DNA of 64,000 nucleotides from assembly GCA_037013495.1 (NCBI GenBank), contig CM072803.1, forward strand, positions 50,791,627 to 50,855,626, in the 5' to 3' direction. The notes beneath the pieces are model-generated. The model was given only the letters and a program-made list of their open reading frames with translations, did no database searches and had not been told where the DNA came from. Shown here piece by piece: positions 1 to 13,900 of the stretch. Source of the DNA: Hippophae tibetana. Its lineage: Eukaryota > Streptophyta > Magnoliopsida > Rosales > Elaeagnaceae. The position numbers and the translations under genes are program-made. Every line of letters begins with the position of its first letter. Position 1 is the stretch's first letter.

Positions 1-585
1 CATATTTCACTAACTCTTTCTATTAAAATGGGTTTGAAACCTAGATTTCTAAGGAGAAAGGGACAACCAATGGCAAATTCATTACGATCTCCTCCAAAAC
101 AACCACAATAACATATAAATAAGTTAAGAATATTGATGTCAAAAATGAGTCGAAAATGAGAATTATTGATCTCTTATTTAGAATAATGAACAAAATTTCA
201 AATTTAAATAGTTTTGCATAATAAGACGTAATAATTTCACTTAAATATATCATAATTATTAGGAAATAAAACGCGTAGTATTTATTTCGCCAACTTTCTG
301 TTATAATATAGACATGAGAAAATGATTATGTTTTATTTTCCCCTATTTGATTTTTCCTCATGATCTATGAATATTTTCTTTCCTTTGTAAGTCCTAATTC
401 CCCGCACAGGAAAATTCATGCAAATTATATAACCTCCCTTCCAAATGGAAAAAGTTGATGGATAGAGGTTGTTTTAGACATCATTCGTAAACTTCTTGTT
501 ACATAGCTAGAAAAATTGCTATTGTGGATGAACGTAATATGTAGCATCATATTTCACTAACTCTTCTATTAAAATGGGTTTGAAA

Positions 586-599
586 CCTAGATTTCTAGG
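586..599. other. Dyad 1 in the monomer start box (representative)
   Basis: CCTAGA and TCTAGG are exact reverse complements separated by TT. Most monomers carry it about 38 bp after the unit start, inside the segment 'tttgaaacctagatttctag'. Some units have a broken copy, for example the first unit (ctaagg) and units with 'cctatatttctagg' or 'acatagatttctagg'. The 9001-bp duplication junction lies in this segment, and both LTR/satellite junctions lie close to it. It could be a protein-binding dyad or a small extrudable hairpin; neither is shown. Confidence 0.8.
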
Positions 600-654
600 T
601 AGAAAGGGACAACCAAAGACTAACTCTTTACGATCTCCTCCAAAACAACCACAA

Positions 655-672
655 TAACTTATAAATAAGTTA
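655..672. other. Dyad 2, 8-bp arms (representative)
   Basis: TAACTTAT and ATAAGTTA are exact reverse complements around AA. It is present in most monomers about 107 bp after the unit start. Variants that break one arm include 'taatttataaataagtta', 'taacatataaataagtta' and 'taagttataaataagtta'. It is the longest perfect inverted repeat I see in the monomer. Confidence 0.8.
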
Positions 673-984
673 AGAATATTGATGTCAAAAATGAGTCGAA
701 ATGAGAATTATTGATCTCTTATTTAGAATAATGAAAAACAATTCAAATTTAAATAGTTTTGCATCATAAGACGTAATAATTTCACTTAAATATATCATAA
801 TTATTAGGAAATAAAACGCGTAGTATTTATTTCGCCAACTTTCTTTCATAATATAGATATCAGAAAATGATTATGTTTTATTTTCCCCTTATTGATTTTT
901 CCTCATGATATATGAATATTTTCTTTCCTTGGTAAGTCCTAATTCCCCGCACAGGAAAATTCATGCAAATTATATTACCTCCCT

Positions 985-996
985 TTCCAAATGGAA
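985..996. other. Dyad 3, 5-bp arms (representative)
   Basis: TTCCA and TGGAA flank AA about 437 bp after the unit start. Many units carry it intact. Others have 'ttccaaacggaa', 'ttccaactggaa' or 'ttccaaatgaaa'. In the short units most of the left arm is removed by a 48-bp deletion. Confidence 0.65.
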
Positions 997-3900
997 AAAG
1001 ATGATGGATAGAGGTTGTTTTAGACATCATTTGTAAACTTCTTCTTACATAGCTAGAAAAATTGCTATTGTGGATGAGCGTAATATGTAGCATCATATTT
1101 CACTAACTCTTACTCTTAAAATGGGTTTGAAACCTAGATTTCTAGGGAGAAAGGGACAACCAAAGGCAAATTCATTACGATGCCATCCAAAAAAACCACA
1201 ATAATTTATAAATAAGTTAAGAATATTGATGTAAAAAATGAGTCGAAAATGAGAATTATTGATCTCTTATTTAGAATAATGAAAAAAATTTCAAATTTAA
1301 ATAGTTTTGCATCATAAGACGTAATAATTTCTCTTAAATATATCATAATTATTAGGAAATAAAACGCGTAGTATTTATTTCGCGAACTTTCTTTTATAAT
1401 ATAGATATGAGAAAATGATTATGTTTTATTTTCCCCATATTGATTTTTCCCCATGATCTATGATTATTTTCTTTCCGTTGTAAGTCCTAATTCCTCGCAT
1501 AGGCAATTTCATGCAAATTATATTACCTCCCTTCCAAATGGAAAAAGTTGATGGATAGAGGTTGTTTTAGACATCATTTGTAAACTTCTTGTTACATAGC
1601 TAGAAAAATTGCTATTGTGGATGAACGTAATATGTAGCATCATATTTCTCTAACTCTTCCTCTTAAAATGGGTTTAAAACATAGATTTCTAGGGAGAAAG
1701 GGACAACCAAAGGCAAATTCATTACGATCTCCCCCAAAACAACCACAATAACTTATAAATAAGTTAATAATATTGATGACAAAAATGAGTCGAAAATTAA
1801 AAATATTTGATCTCTTATTTAGAATAATGAACAAAATTTCAAATTTAAATAGTTTTGCATCATAAGACGTAATAATTTCACTTAAATATATCATAATTAT
1901 TAGGAAATAAAACGCGTAGTATTTATTTCGCCAACTTTCTTTTATAATATAGACATGAGAAAATGATTATGTTTTATTTTCCCCTTATTGATTTTTCCTC
2001 ATGATCTATGATTCTTTTCTTTTCTTTGTAAATCCTAATTCCCCGCAGAGGCAAATTCATGCAAATTATATTACCTCCATTCCAAATGGAAAAAGTTGAT
2101 GGATAGAGGTTGTTTTAGACATCATTTGTAAACTTCTTGTTACATAGCTAGGAAAATTGTTATTGTGGATGAACGTAATATGTAGCATCATATTTCACTA
2201 ACTCTTCCTATTAAAATGGGTTTGAAACCTAGATTTCTAGGCAGAAAGGGACAACCAAAGACTAACTCTTTACGATCTCCTCCAAAACAACCGCAATAAT
2301 TTATAAATAAGTTAAGAATATTGATGTCAAAAATGAGACGAAATGAGAATTATTGATCTCTTATTTAGAATAATGAAAAAAAATTCAAATGTAAATAGTT
2401 TTATATCATAAGACGTAATAATTTCACTTAAATATATCATAATTATTAGCAAATAAAACACGTAGTATTTATTTTGCCAACTTTCTTTTATAATATAGAT
2501 ATGAGAAATGATTATGTTTTATTTTCCCCATATTGATTTTTCCCCATAATCTATGATTATTTTCTTTCCTCTGTAAGTCTTAATTCCCCGCACAGGCAAA
2601 TTCATGCAAATTATATTACCTCCATTACAAATGGAAAAATTTGATGGATAGAGGTTGTTTTAGACATCATTTGTAAACTTCTTGTTACATAGCTAGAAAA
2701 ATTGCTATTGTGGATGAGCGTAATATGTAGCATCATATTTCACTAACTCTTACTCTTAAAATGGGTTTGAAACCTAGATTTCTAGGAGAAAGGGACAACT
2801 AAAGGCAAATTCATTACGATGCCATCCAAAAAAACCACAATAATTTATAAATAAGTTAAGAATATTGATGTAAAAAATGAGTCGAAAATGAGAGTTATTG
2901 ATCTCTTATTTAGAATAATGAAAAAAATTTCAAATTTAAATAGTTTTGCATCATAAGACGTAATAATTTCTCTTAAATATATCATAATTATTAGGAAATA
3001 AAACGCGTAGTATTTATTTCGCGAACTTTCTTTTATAATATAGATATGAGAAAATGATTATGTTTTATTTTCCCCATATTGATTTTTCCCCATGATCTAT
3101 GATCATTTTCTTTCCGTGGTAAATCCTAATTCCCCGCACAGGCAAATTCATGCAAATTATATTACCTCCCTTGCAAATGGAAAAAGTTGATGGATAGAGG
3201 TTGTTTTAGACATCATTTGTAAACTTCTTATTACATAGCTAGAAAAATTGCTATTGTGGATGAACGTAATATGTAGCATCATTTTTCACTAACTCTTCCT
3301 GTTAAAATGGGTTTGAAACCTAGATTTCTAGGGAGAAAGGGACAACCAAAGGCAAATTCATTACGATCTCCTCCAAAACAACCACAATAACATATAAATA
3401 AGTTAAGAATATTGATGTCAAAAATGAGTCGAAAATGAGAATTATTGATCTCTTATTTAGAATAATGAACAAAATTTCAAATTTAAATAGTTTTGCATCA
3501 TAAGACGTAATAATTTAACTTAAATATATCATAATTATTAGGAAATAAAACGCGTAGTATTTATTTCGCCAACTTTCTTTTGTAATATAGACATGAGAAA
3601 ATGATTATGTTTTATTTTCCCCTTATTGATTTTTCCTCCAGATCTATGATTATTTTCTTTCCTTTGTAAGTCCTAATTCCTCGCACAGGCAATTCATGCA
3701 AATTATATTACCTCCCTTCTAAATGTAAAAAGTTGATGGATAGAGGTTGTTTTAGACATCATTTGTAAACTTCTTGTTACATAGCTAGATAAATTGCTAT
3801 TGTGGATGAACGTAATATGTAGCATCATATTTCACCAACTCTTACTCTTAAAATGGGTTTGAAACCTAGATTTCTAGGGAGAAAGGGACAACCAAAGGCA

Positions 3901-6900
3901 AATTAATTACGATCTCTTCCAAAACAACCAAAATAACTTATAAATAAGTTAAGAATATTGATGTCAAAAATGAGTCGAAAATGAGAATTATTAATCTCTT
4001 ATTTCGAATAATGAACAAAATTTCAAATTTAAATAGTTTTGCATCATAAGACGTAATAATTTCACTTAAATATATCATAATTATTAGGAAATAAAACGCG
4101 TAGTATTTATTTCGCCAACTTTCTATTATAATATAGACATGAGAAAATGATTATGTTTTAATTTATTTTCCCCTTATTGATTTTTCCACATGATCTATGA
4201 TCATTTTCTTTCCGTTGTAAGTCCTAATTCCCCGCACAGGCAAATTCATGCAAATTATATTACCTCCCTTCCAAATGGAAAAAGTTGATGGATAGAGGTT
4301 GTGTTAGACATCATTGGTAAACTTCTTGTTACATAGCTAGAAAAATTGCTATTGTGGATGAACGTAATATGTAGCATCATATTTCACTAACTCTTCCTGT
4401 TAAAATGGGTTTGAAACCTAGATTTCTAAGGAGAAAGGGACAACCAATGGCAAATTCATTAAGATCTCCTCCAAAACAACCACAATAACATATAAATAAG
4501 TTAAGAATATTGATGTCAAAAATGAGTCGAAAATGAGAATTATTGATCTCTTATTTAGAATAATGAACAAAACTTCAAATTTAAATAGTTTTGCATCATA
4601 AGACGTAATAATTTCACTTAAATATATCATAATTATTAGGAAATAAAACGCGTAGTATTTATTTCGCCAACTTTCTTTCATAATATAGACATGAGAAAAT
4701 GATTATGTTTTATTTTCCCCTTATTGATTTTTCGTCATGATCTATGATTATTTTCTTTCCTTTGTAAGTCCTAATTCCCCGCACAGGCAAATTCATGCAA
4801 ATTATATTACCACCATTCCAAATGGAAAAAGTTGATGGATAGAGGTTGTTTTAGACATCATTTGTAAACTTCTTGTTACATAGCTAGAAAAATTGCTATT
4901 TTGGATGAACGTAATATGTAGCATCATATTTCACTAACTCCTCCTCATAAAATGGGTTCGAAACCTAGATTTCTAGGGAGAAAGGGACAACCAAAGGCAA
5001 ATTAATTACGATCTCCTCCAAAACAACCAAAATAACTTATAAATAAGTAAAGAATATTGATGTCAAAAATGAGTCGAAAATGAGAATTATTGATCTTTTA
5101 TTTAGAATAATGAACAAAATTTCAAATTTAAATAGTTTTGCATCATAAGACGTAATAATTTCACTTAAATATATCATAATTATTAGGAAATAAAACGCGT
5201 AGTATTTATTTCACCAACTTTCTGTTATAATATAGACTTGAGAAAATGATTATGTTTTATTTTCCCCTTATTGATTTTTCCTCATGATCTATGAATATTT
5301 TCTTTCCTTTGTAAGTCCTAATTCCCCGTACAGGCAAATTCATGCAAATTATATAACCTCCCTTCCAAATGGAAAAAGTTGATGGATAGAGGTTGTTTTA
5401 GACATCATTCGTAAACTTCTTGTTACATAGCTAGAAAAATTGCTATTGTGGATGAACGTAATATGTAGCATCATATTTCACTAACTCTTCCTCTTAAAAT
5501 GGGTTTAAAACATAGATTTCTAGGGAGAAAGGGACAACCAAAGACAAATTCATTACGAACTCCTCCAAAACAACCACAATAACATATAAATAAGTTAAGA
5601 ATATTGATGTCAAAAATGAGTCGAAAATGAGAATTATTGATCTCTTATTTAGAATAATGAACAAAATTTCAAATTTAAATAGTTTTGCATCATAATACGT
5701 AATAATTTCTCTTAAATATATCATAATTATTAGGAAATAAAACGCGTAGTATTTATTTCGCGAACTTTCTTTTATAATATAGATATGAGAAAATGATTAT
5801 GTTTTATTTTCCCCATATTGATTTTTCCCCATGATCTATGATCATTTTCTTTCCGTGGTAAATCCTAATTCCCCGCACAGGCAAATTCATGCAAATTATA
5901 TTACCTCCCTTGCAAATGGAAAAAGTTGATGGATAGAGGTTGTTTTAGACATCATTTGTAAACTTCTTATTACATAGCTAGAAAAATTGCTATTGTGGAT
6001 GAACGTAATATGTAGCATCATATTTCACTAACTCTTCCTATTAAAATGGGTTTGAAACCTAGATTTCTAGGGAGAAAGGGACAACCAAAGGCAAATTCAT
6101 TACGATCTCCTCCAAAACAACCACAATAACATATAAATAAGTTAAGAATATTGATGTCAAAAATGAGTCGAAAATGAGAATTATTGATCTCTTATTTAGA
6201 ATAATGAACAAAATTTCAAATTTAAATAGTTTTGCATCAAAGGACGTAATAATTTCACTTAAATATATCATAATTATTAGGAAATAAAACGTGTAGTATT
6301 TATTTCACCAACTTTCTGTTATAATATAGACTTGAGAAAATGATTATGTTTTATTTTCCCCTTATTGATTTTTCCTCATGATCTATGAATATTTTCTTTC
6401 CTTTGTAAGTCCTAATTCCCCGTACAGGCAAATTCATGCAAATTATATAACCTCCCTTCCAAATGGAAAAAGTTGATGGATAGAGGTTGTTTTAGACATC
6501 ATTCGTAAACTTCTTGTTACATAGCTAGAAAAATTGCTATTGTGGATGAACGTAATATGTTGCATCATATTTCACTAACTCTTCCTATTAAAATGGGTTT
6601 GAAACCTAGATTTCTAGGCAGAAAGGGACAACCAAAGACTAACCCTTTACGATCTCCTCCAAAACAACCACAATAACTTATAAATAAGTTAAGAATATTG
6701 ATGTCAAAAATGAGTCGAAATGAGAATTATTGATCTCTTATTTAGAATAATGAAAAAAAATTCAAATTTAAATAGTTTTGCATCATAAGACGTAATAATT
6801 TCACTTAAATATATCATAATTATTAGGAAATAAAACGCGTAGTATTTATTTCGCCAACTTTCTTTCATAATATAGACATCAGAAAATGATTATGTTTTAT

Positions 6901-9900
6901 TTTCCCCTTATTGATTTTTCCTCATGATCTATGAATATTTTCTTTCCTTTGTAAGTCCTAATTCCCCTCACAGGAAAATTCATGCAAATTATATTACCTC
7001 CCTTTCCAAATGGAAAAAGATGATGGATAGAGGTTGTTTTAGACATAATTTGTAAACTTCTTCTTACATAGTTAGAAAAATGGATATTGTGGATGAACGT
7101 AATATGTAGCATCATATTTTACTAATTCTTCCTCTTAAAATGGGTTTGAAACCTAGATTTCTAGGGAGTAAGGGACAACCAAAGGCAAATTCATTACGAT
7201 CTCCTAAAAAACAACCACAATAACTTATAAATAAGTTAAGAATATTGATGTCAAAAATGAGTCGAAGATGAGAATTATTGATCTCTTATTTAGAATAATG
7301 AACAAAATTTCAAATTTAAATAGTTTTGCATCATAAGACGTAATAACTTCACTTAAATATATCATAATTATTAAGAAATAAAACGCGTAGTATTTATTTC
7401 GCGAACTTTCTTTTATAATATAGATATGAGGAAATGATTATGTTTTATTTTCCCCATATTGATTTTTCCCCATGATCTATGATTATTTTCTTTCCGTTTT
7501 AAGTCCTAATTCCTCGCATAGGCAATTTCATGCAAATTATATTACCTCCCTTCCAAATGGAAAAAGTTGATGGATAGAGGTTGTTTTAGACATCATTTGT
7601 AAACTTCTTGTGACATAGCTAGAAAAATTGCTATTGTGGATGAACGTAATATGTAGCATCATATTTCACTAACTCTTCCTCTTAAAATGGGTTTGAAACC
7701 TAGATTTCTAGGGAGTAAGGGACAACCAAAGGCAAATTCATTACGATCTCCTAAAAAACAACCACAATAACTTATAAATAAGTTAAGAATATTGATGTCA
7801 AAAATGAGTCGAAGATGAGAATTATTGATCTCTTATTTAGAATAATGAACAAAATTTCAAATTTAAATAGTTTTGCATCATAAGACGTAATAATTTCTCT
7901 TAAATATATCATAATTATTAGGAAATAAAACGCGTAGTATTTATTTCGCCAACTTTCTTTCATAATATAGACATGAGAAAATGATTATGTTTTATTTTCC
8001 CCTTATTGATTTTTCGTCATGATCTATGATTATTTTCTTTCCTTTGTAAGTCCTAATTCCCCGCACAGGCAAATTCATGCAAATTATATTACCTCCATTC
8101 CAAATGGAAAAAGTTGATGGATAGAGGTTGTTTTAGACATCATTTGTAAACTTCTTGTTACATAGCTAGAAAAATTGCTATTTTGGATGAACGTAATATG
8201 TAGCATCATATTTCACTAACTCTTCCTCTTAAAATGGGTTCGAAACCTAGATTTCTAGGGAGAAAGGGACAACCAAAGGCAAATTAATTACGATCTCCTC
8301 CAAAACAACCAAAATAACTTATAAATAAGTAAAGAATATTGATGTCAAAAATGAGTCGAAAATGAGAATTATTGATCTCTTATTTAGAATAATGAACAAA
8401 ATTTCAAATTTAAATAGTTTTGCATCATAAGACGTAATAATTTCACTTAAATATATCATAATTATTAGGAAATAAAACGCGTAGTATTTATTTCACCAAC
8501 TTTCTTTCATAATATAGACATGAGAAAATGATTATGTTTTATTTTCCCCTTATTGATTTTTCGTCATGATCTATGATTATTTTCTTTCCTTTGTAAGTCC
8601 TAATTCCCCGCACAGGCAAATTCATGCAAATTATATTACCTCCATTCCAAATGGAAAAAGATGATGGATAGAGGTTGTTTTAGACATAATTTGTAAACTT
8701 CTTCTTACATAGCTAGAAAAATTGCTATTGTGGATGAACGTAATATGTAGCATCATATTTCACTAACTCTTCCTGTTAAAATGGGTTTGAAACCTAGATT
8801 TCTAGGGAGAAAGGGACAACCAAAGGCAAATTCATTACGATCTCCTCCAAAACAACCACAATAACATATAAATAAGTTAAGAATATTGATGTCAAAAATG
8901 AGTCGAAAATGAGAATTATTGATCTCTTATTTAGAATAATGAACAAAATTTCAAATTTAAATAGTTTTGCATCATAAGACGTAATAATTTAACTTAAATA
9001 TATCATAATTATTAGGAAATAAAACGCGTAGTATTTATTTCGCCAACTTTCTTTCATAATATAGACATCAGAAAATGATTATGTTTTATTTTCCCCTTAT
9101 TGATTTTTCTTCATGATCTATGAATATTTTCTTTCCTTTGTAAGTCCTAATTCCCCTCACAGGAAAATTCATGCAAATTATATTACCTCCCTTTCCAAAT
9201 GGAAAAAGATGATGGATAGAGGTTGTTTTAGACATAATTTGTAAACTTCTTCTTACATAGTTAGAAAAATGGATATTGTGGATGAACGTAATATGTAGCA
9301 TCATATTTCACTAATTCTTCCTCTTAAAATGGGTTTGAAACCTAGATTTCTAGGGAGAAAGGGACAACCAAAGGCAAATTCATTATGATCTCCTAAAAAA
9401 CAACCACAATAACTTATAAATAAGTTAAGAATATTGATGTCAAAAATGAGTCGAAGATGAGAATTATTGATCTCTTATTTAGAATAATGAACAAAATTTC
9501 AAATTTAAATAGTTTTGCATCATAAGACGTAATAATTTCACTTAAATATATCATAATTATTAGGAAATAAAACGCGTAGTATTTATTTCACCAACTTTCT
9601 GTTATAATATAGACTTGAGAAAATGATTATGTTTTATTTTCCCCTTATTGATTTTTCCTCATGATCTATGAATATTTTCTTTCCTTTGTAAGTCCTAATT
9701 CCCCGTACAGGCAAATTCATGCAAATTATATAACCTCCCTTCCAAATGGAAAAAGTTGATGGATAGAGGTTGTTTTAGACATCATTCGTAAACTTCTTGT
9801 TACATAGCTAGAAAAATTGCTATTGTGGATGAACGTAATATGTAGCATCATATTTCACTAAGTCTTCCTCTTAAAATGGGTTTAAAACATAGATTTCTAG

Positions 9901-10942
9901 GGAGAAAGGGACAACCAAAGACAAATTCATTACGAACTCCTCCAAAACAACCACAATAACATATAAATAAGTTAAGAATATTGATGTCAAAAATGAGTCG
10001 AAAATGAGAATTATTGATCTCTTATTTAGAATAATGAACAAAATTTCAAATTTAAATAGTTTTGCATCATAAGACGTAATAATTTCTCTTAAATATATCA
10101 TAATTATTAGGAAATAAAACGCGTAGTATTTATTTCGCGAACTTTCTTTTATAATATAGATATGAGAAAATGATTATGTTTTATTTTCCCCATATTGATT
10201 TTTCCCCATGATCTATGATCATTTTCTTTCCGTGGTAAATCCTAATTCCCCGCACAAGCAAATTCTTGCAAATTATATTACCTCCCTTGCAAATGGAAAA
10301 AGTTGATGGATAGAGGTTGTTTTAGACATCATTTGTAAACTTCTTATTACATAGCTAGAAAAATTGCTATTGTGGATGAACGTAATATGTAGCATCATAT
10401 TTCACTAACTCTTCCTGTTAAAATGGGTTTGAAACCTAGATTTCTAGGGAGAAAGGGACAACCAAAGGCAAATTCATTACGATCTCCTCCAAAACAACCA
10501 CAATAACATATAAATAGGTTAAGAATATTGATGTCAAAACTGAGTCGAAAATGAGAATTATTGATCTCTTATTTAGAATAATGAACAAAATTTCAAATTT
10601 AAATAGTTTTGCATCATAAGACGTAATAATTTCACTTAAATATATCATAATTATTAGGAAATAAAACGCGTAGTATTTATTTCGCCAACTTTCTTTTATA
10701 ATATAGACATGAGAAAATGATTATGTTTTATTTTCCCCTTATTGATTTTTCCTCATGATCTATGAATATTTTCTTTCCTTTGTAAATCCTAATTCCCCGC
10801 AGAGGCAAATTCATGCAAATTATATTACCTCCATTCCAAATGGAAAAAGTTGATGGATAGAGGTTGTTTTAGACATCATTTGTAAACTTCTTGTTACATA
10901 GCTAGGAAACTTTTTATTGTGGATGAACGTAATATGTAGCAT

Positions 10943-13900
10943 CATATTTCACTAACTCTTCCTCTTAAAATGGGTTTGAAACCTAGATTTCTAGGGAGAA
11001 AGGGACAACCAAAGGCAAATTAATTACAATCTCCTCCAAAACAACCAAAATAACTTATAAACAAGTTAAGAATATTGATGTCAAAAATGAGTCGAAAATG
11101 AGAATTATTGATCTCTTATTTAGAATAATGAAAAAAAATTCAAATGTAAATAGTTTTATATCATAAGACGTAATAATTTCACTTAAATATATCATAATTA
11201 TTAGGAAATAAAACACGTAGTATTTATTTTGCCAACTTTCTTTTATAATATAGATATGAGAAATGATTATGTTTTATTTTCCCCATATTCTATGATTATT
11301 TTCTTTCCTCTGTAAGTCTTAATTCCCTGCACAGGCAAATTCATGCAAATTATATTATCTCCATTACAAATGGAAAAATTTGATGGATAGAGGTTGTTTT
11401 AGACATCATTTGTAAACTTCTTGTTACATAGCTAGAAAAATTGCTATTGTGGATGAGCGTAATATGTAGCATCATATTTCACTAACTCTTACTCTTAAAA
11501 TGGGTTTGAAACCTAGATTTCTAGGGAGAAAGGGACAACCAAAGGCAAATTCATTACGATGCCATCCAAAAAAACCACAATAATTTATAAATAAGTTAAG
11601 AATATTGATGTAAAAAATGAGTCGAAAATGAAAATTATTGATCTCTTATTTAGAATAATGAACAAAATTTCAAATTTAAATATATTTGCATCATAAGACG
11701 TAATAATTTCACTTAAATATATCATAATTATTAGGAAAAAAAACGGGGAGTATTTATTTCTCCAACTTTCTTTTATGATATAGACATGAGAAAATGATTA
11801 TGTTTTATTTTCCCCTTATTGATTTTTCCTCATGATCTATTATTATTTTCTTTCCTTTGAAAGTCCTAATTCCCCGCACAAGCAAATTCATGCAAATTAT
11901 ATTACCTTTCTTCCAAATGGAAAAAGTTGATGGATAGAGGTTGTTTTAGAAATCATTTGTAAACTTCTTGTTACCTAGCTAGAAAAATATCTATTGTGGA
12001 TGAGCGTAATATGTAGCATCATATTTCACTAACTCTTACTCTTAGAATGGGTTTGAAACCTAGATTTCTAGGGAGAAAGGGACAACAAAAAGGAAAATTC
12101 ATTATGATCTCCTCCAAAAAAACCACAATAACTTATAAATAAGTTACGAATATTGATGTCAAAAATGAGTTAAAAATGAGAATTATTGATCTCTTACTTA
12201 GAGTAATGAACAAAATTTCAAATTTCAATAGTTTGGATCATAAGATGTAATAATTTCACTTAAATATATCATAATTATTAGGATATAGAATGCGTAGTAT
12301 TCATTTCGCTATCTTTCTTTTATAATATAGTTATGAGAAAAGGATTATGTTTTATTTTCGCCTTAATGATTTTTCCCCATGATCTATGAATATTTTCTTT
12401 CCTTTGTAAGTCCTAATTCCCCGCACAGGCAAATTCATGCAAATTATATAACCTCCCTTACAAATGGAAAAAGCTGATGGATAGAGGTTGTTTTAGACAT
12501 CATTTGTAAACTTCTTGTTACATAGCTAGAAAAATTGCTATTGTGGATGAACATAATATGTAGCATCATATTTCACTAACTCTTCCTATTAAAATAGGTT
12601 TGAAACCTAGATTTCTAGGCAGAAAGGGACAACCAAAGACTAACTCTTTACGATCTCCTCCAAAACAAACACAATAACTTATAAATAAGTTAAGAATATT
12701 GATGTCAAAAATGAGTCGAAATGAGAATTATTGATCTCTTATTTAGAATAATGAAAAAAAATTCAAATTTAAATAGTTTTGCATCATAAGACGTAATAAT
12801 TTCACTTAAATATATCATAATTATTAGGAAATAAAACGCGTAGTATTTATTTCGCCAACTTTCTTTCATAATATAGACATCAGAAAATGATTATGTTTTA
12901 TTTTCCCCTTATTGATTTTTCCTCATGATCTATGAATATTTTCTTTCCTTTGTAAGTCCTAATTCCCCGCACAGGAAAATTCATGCAAATTATATTACCT
13001 CCCTTTCCAAATGGAAAAAGATGATGGATAGAGGTTGTTTTAGACATCATTTGTAAACTTTTTCTTACATAGCTAGAAAAATGGATATTGTGGATGAACG
13101 TAATATGTAGCATCATATTTCACTAATGCTTCCTCTTAAAATGGGTTTGAAACCTAGATTTCTAGGGAGAAAGGGACAACCAAAGGCAAATTCATTACGA
13201 TCTCCTAAAAAACAACCACAATAACTTATAAATAAGTTAAGAATATTGATGTCAAAAATGATTCGAAGATGAGAATTATTGATCTCTTATTTAGAATAAT
13301 GAACAAAATTTCAAATTTAAATAGTTTTGCATCATAAGACGTAATAACTTCACTTAAATATATCATAATTATTAGGAAATAAAACGCGTAGTATTTATTT
13401 CGCGAACTTTCTTTTATAATATAGATATGAGAAAATGATTATGTTTTATTTTCCCCATATTGATTTTTCCCCATGATCTATGATTATTTTCTTTCCGTTT
13501 TAAGTCCTAATTCCTCGCACAGGCAATTTCATGCAAATTATATTACCTCCCTTCCAAATGGAAAAAGTTGATGGATAGAGGTTGTTTTAGACATCATTTG
13601 TAAACTTCTTGTTACATAGCTAGAAAAATTGCTATTGTGGATGAACGTAATATGTAGCATCATATTTCACTAACTCTTCCTCTTAAAATGGGTTTAAAAC
13701 ATAGATTTCTAGGGAGAAAGGGACAACCAAAGGCAAATTCATTACGATCTCCTCCAAAACAACCACAATAACTTATAAATAAGTTAAGAATATTGATGTC
13801 AAAAATGAGTCGAAAATGAGAATTATTGATCTCTTATTTAGAATAATGAACAAAATTTCAAATTTAAATAGTTTTGCATCATAAGACGTAATAATTTCAC

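Larger units (their letters stand above)
548..1093 (+). repeat. Reference satellite monomer (representative unit)
   Basis: I use this 546-bp unit to describe internal architecture. In order it has the start box at 548, dyad 1 (CCTAGA-TT-TCTAGG) at 586-599, dyad 2 (TAACTTAT-AA-ATAAGTTA) at 655-672, an AT-rich centre with the self-complementary octamer ATTTAAAT, the conserved ACGCGT hexamer (MluI site) at 826-831, a T-rich stretch, 'ttcatgcaaatt' near 960, dyad 3 (TTCCA-AA-TGGAA) at 985-996, and a tail ending 'cgtaatatgtagcat'. Almost all units share this order. A length near 547 bp is about three times the nucleosome-scale 180 bp common among plant satellites, so a trinucleosomal unit is possible; that is inference. 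I do not recognise the satellite family by name. Confidence 0.9.
1..10942 (+). repeat. Satellite array zone 1: 20 monomers of about 547 bp
   Basis: Head-to-tail units, taking the 'catatttcac' box as unit start: 1, 548, 1094, 1641, 2189, 2734, 3280, 3826, 4378, 4925, 5472, 6019, 6566, 7113, 7660, 8207, 8754, 9302, 9849, 10396. Spacing is 545-548 bp, except 552 bp for the unit at 3826, which has a small insertion near 4160. All units are in one orientation. A marker subtype with 'gggtttaaaacatag' occurs at 1641, 5472 and 9849, giving 7- and 8-unit spacing. The stretch 5200-6560 is nearly repeated at 9580-10940 (offset about 4377 bp), and 6850-7130 at 9040-9320 (offset 2189 bp). I see no gene. 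Short minus-strand open frames recur once per monomer and are discussed under rejected items. Function is unknown; centromeric, pericentromeric or subtelomeric heterochromatin are all possible. Confidence 0.95.

Noticed and set aside
41-253. Minus-strand open frames of 63-87 residues beginning MIYL or MKES/MRKN, repeated in many monomers through 51096
   Set aside because: They sit at the same place in each satellite monomer, vary in length with each indel, are interrupted in many units, and have no recognisable domain. The hydrophobic composition follows from AT-rich DNA.
586-610. Telomere-like words (aaaccta, tctaggg) in the start box
   Set aside because: They are single occurrences within a dyad and not tandem TTTAGGG repeats.
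6897-7115. Minus-strand 72-residue open frames beginning MMLH or MMVH, in several monomers (also 878, 9086, 12898, 16163, 35661, 44662, 51068)
   Set aside because: Same satellite position each time, closed by stops in most other units, and no promoter or start context. There is no evidence of selection on the protein.
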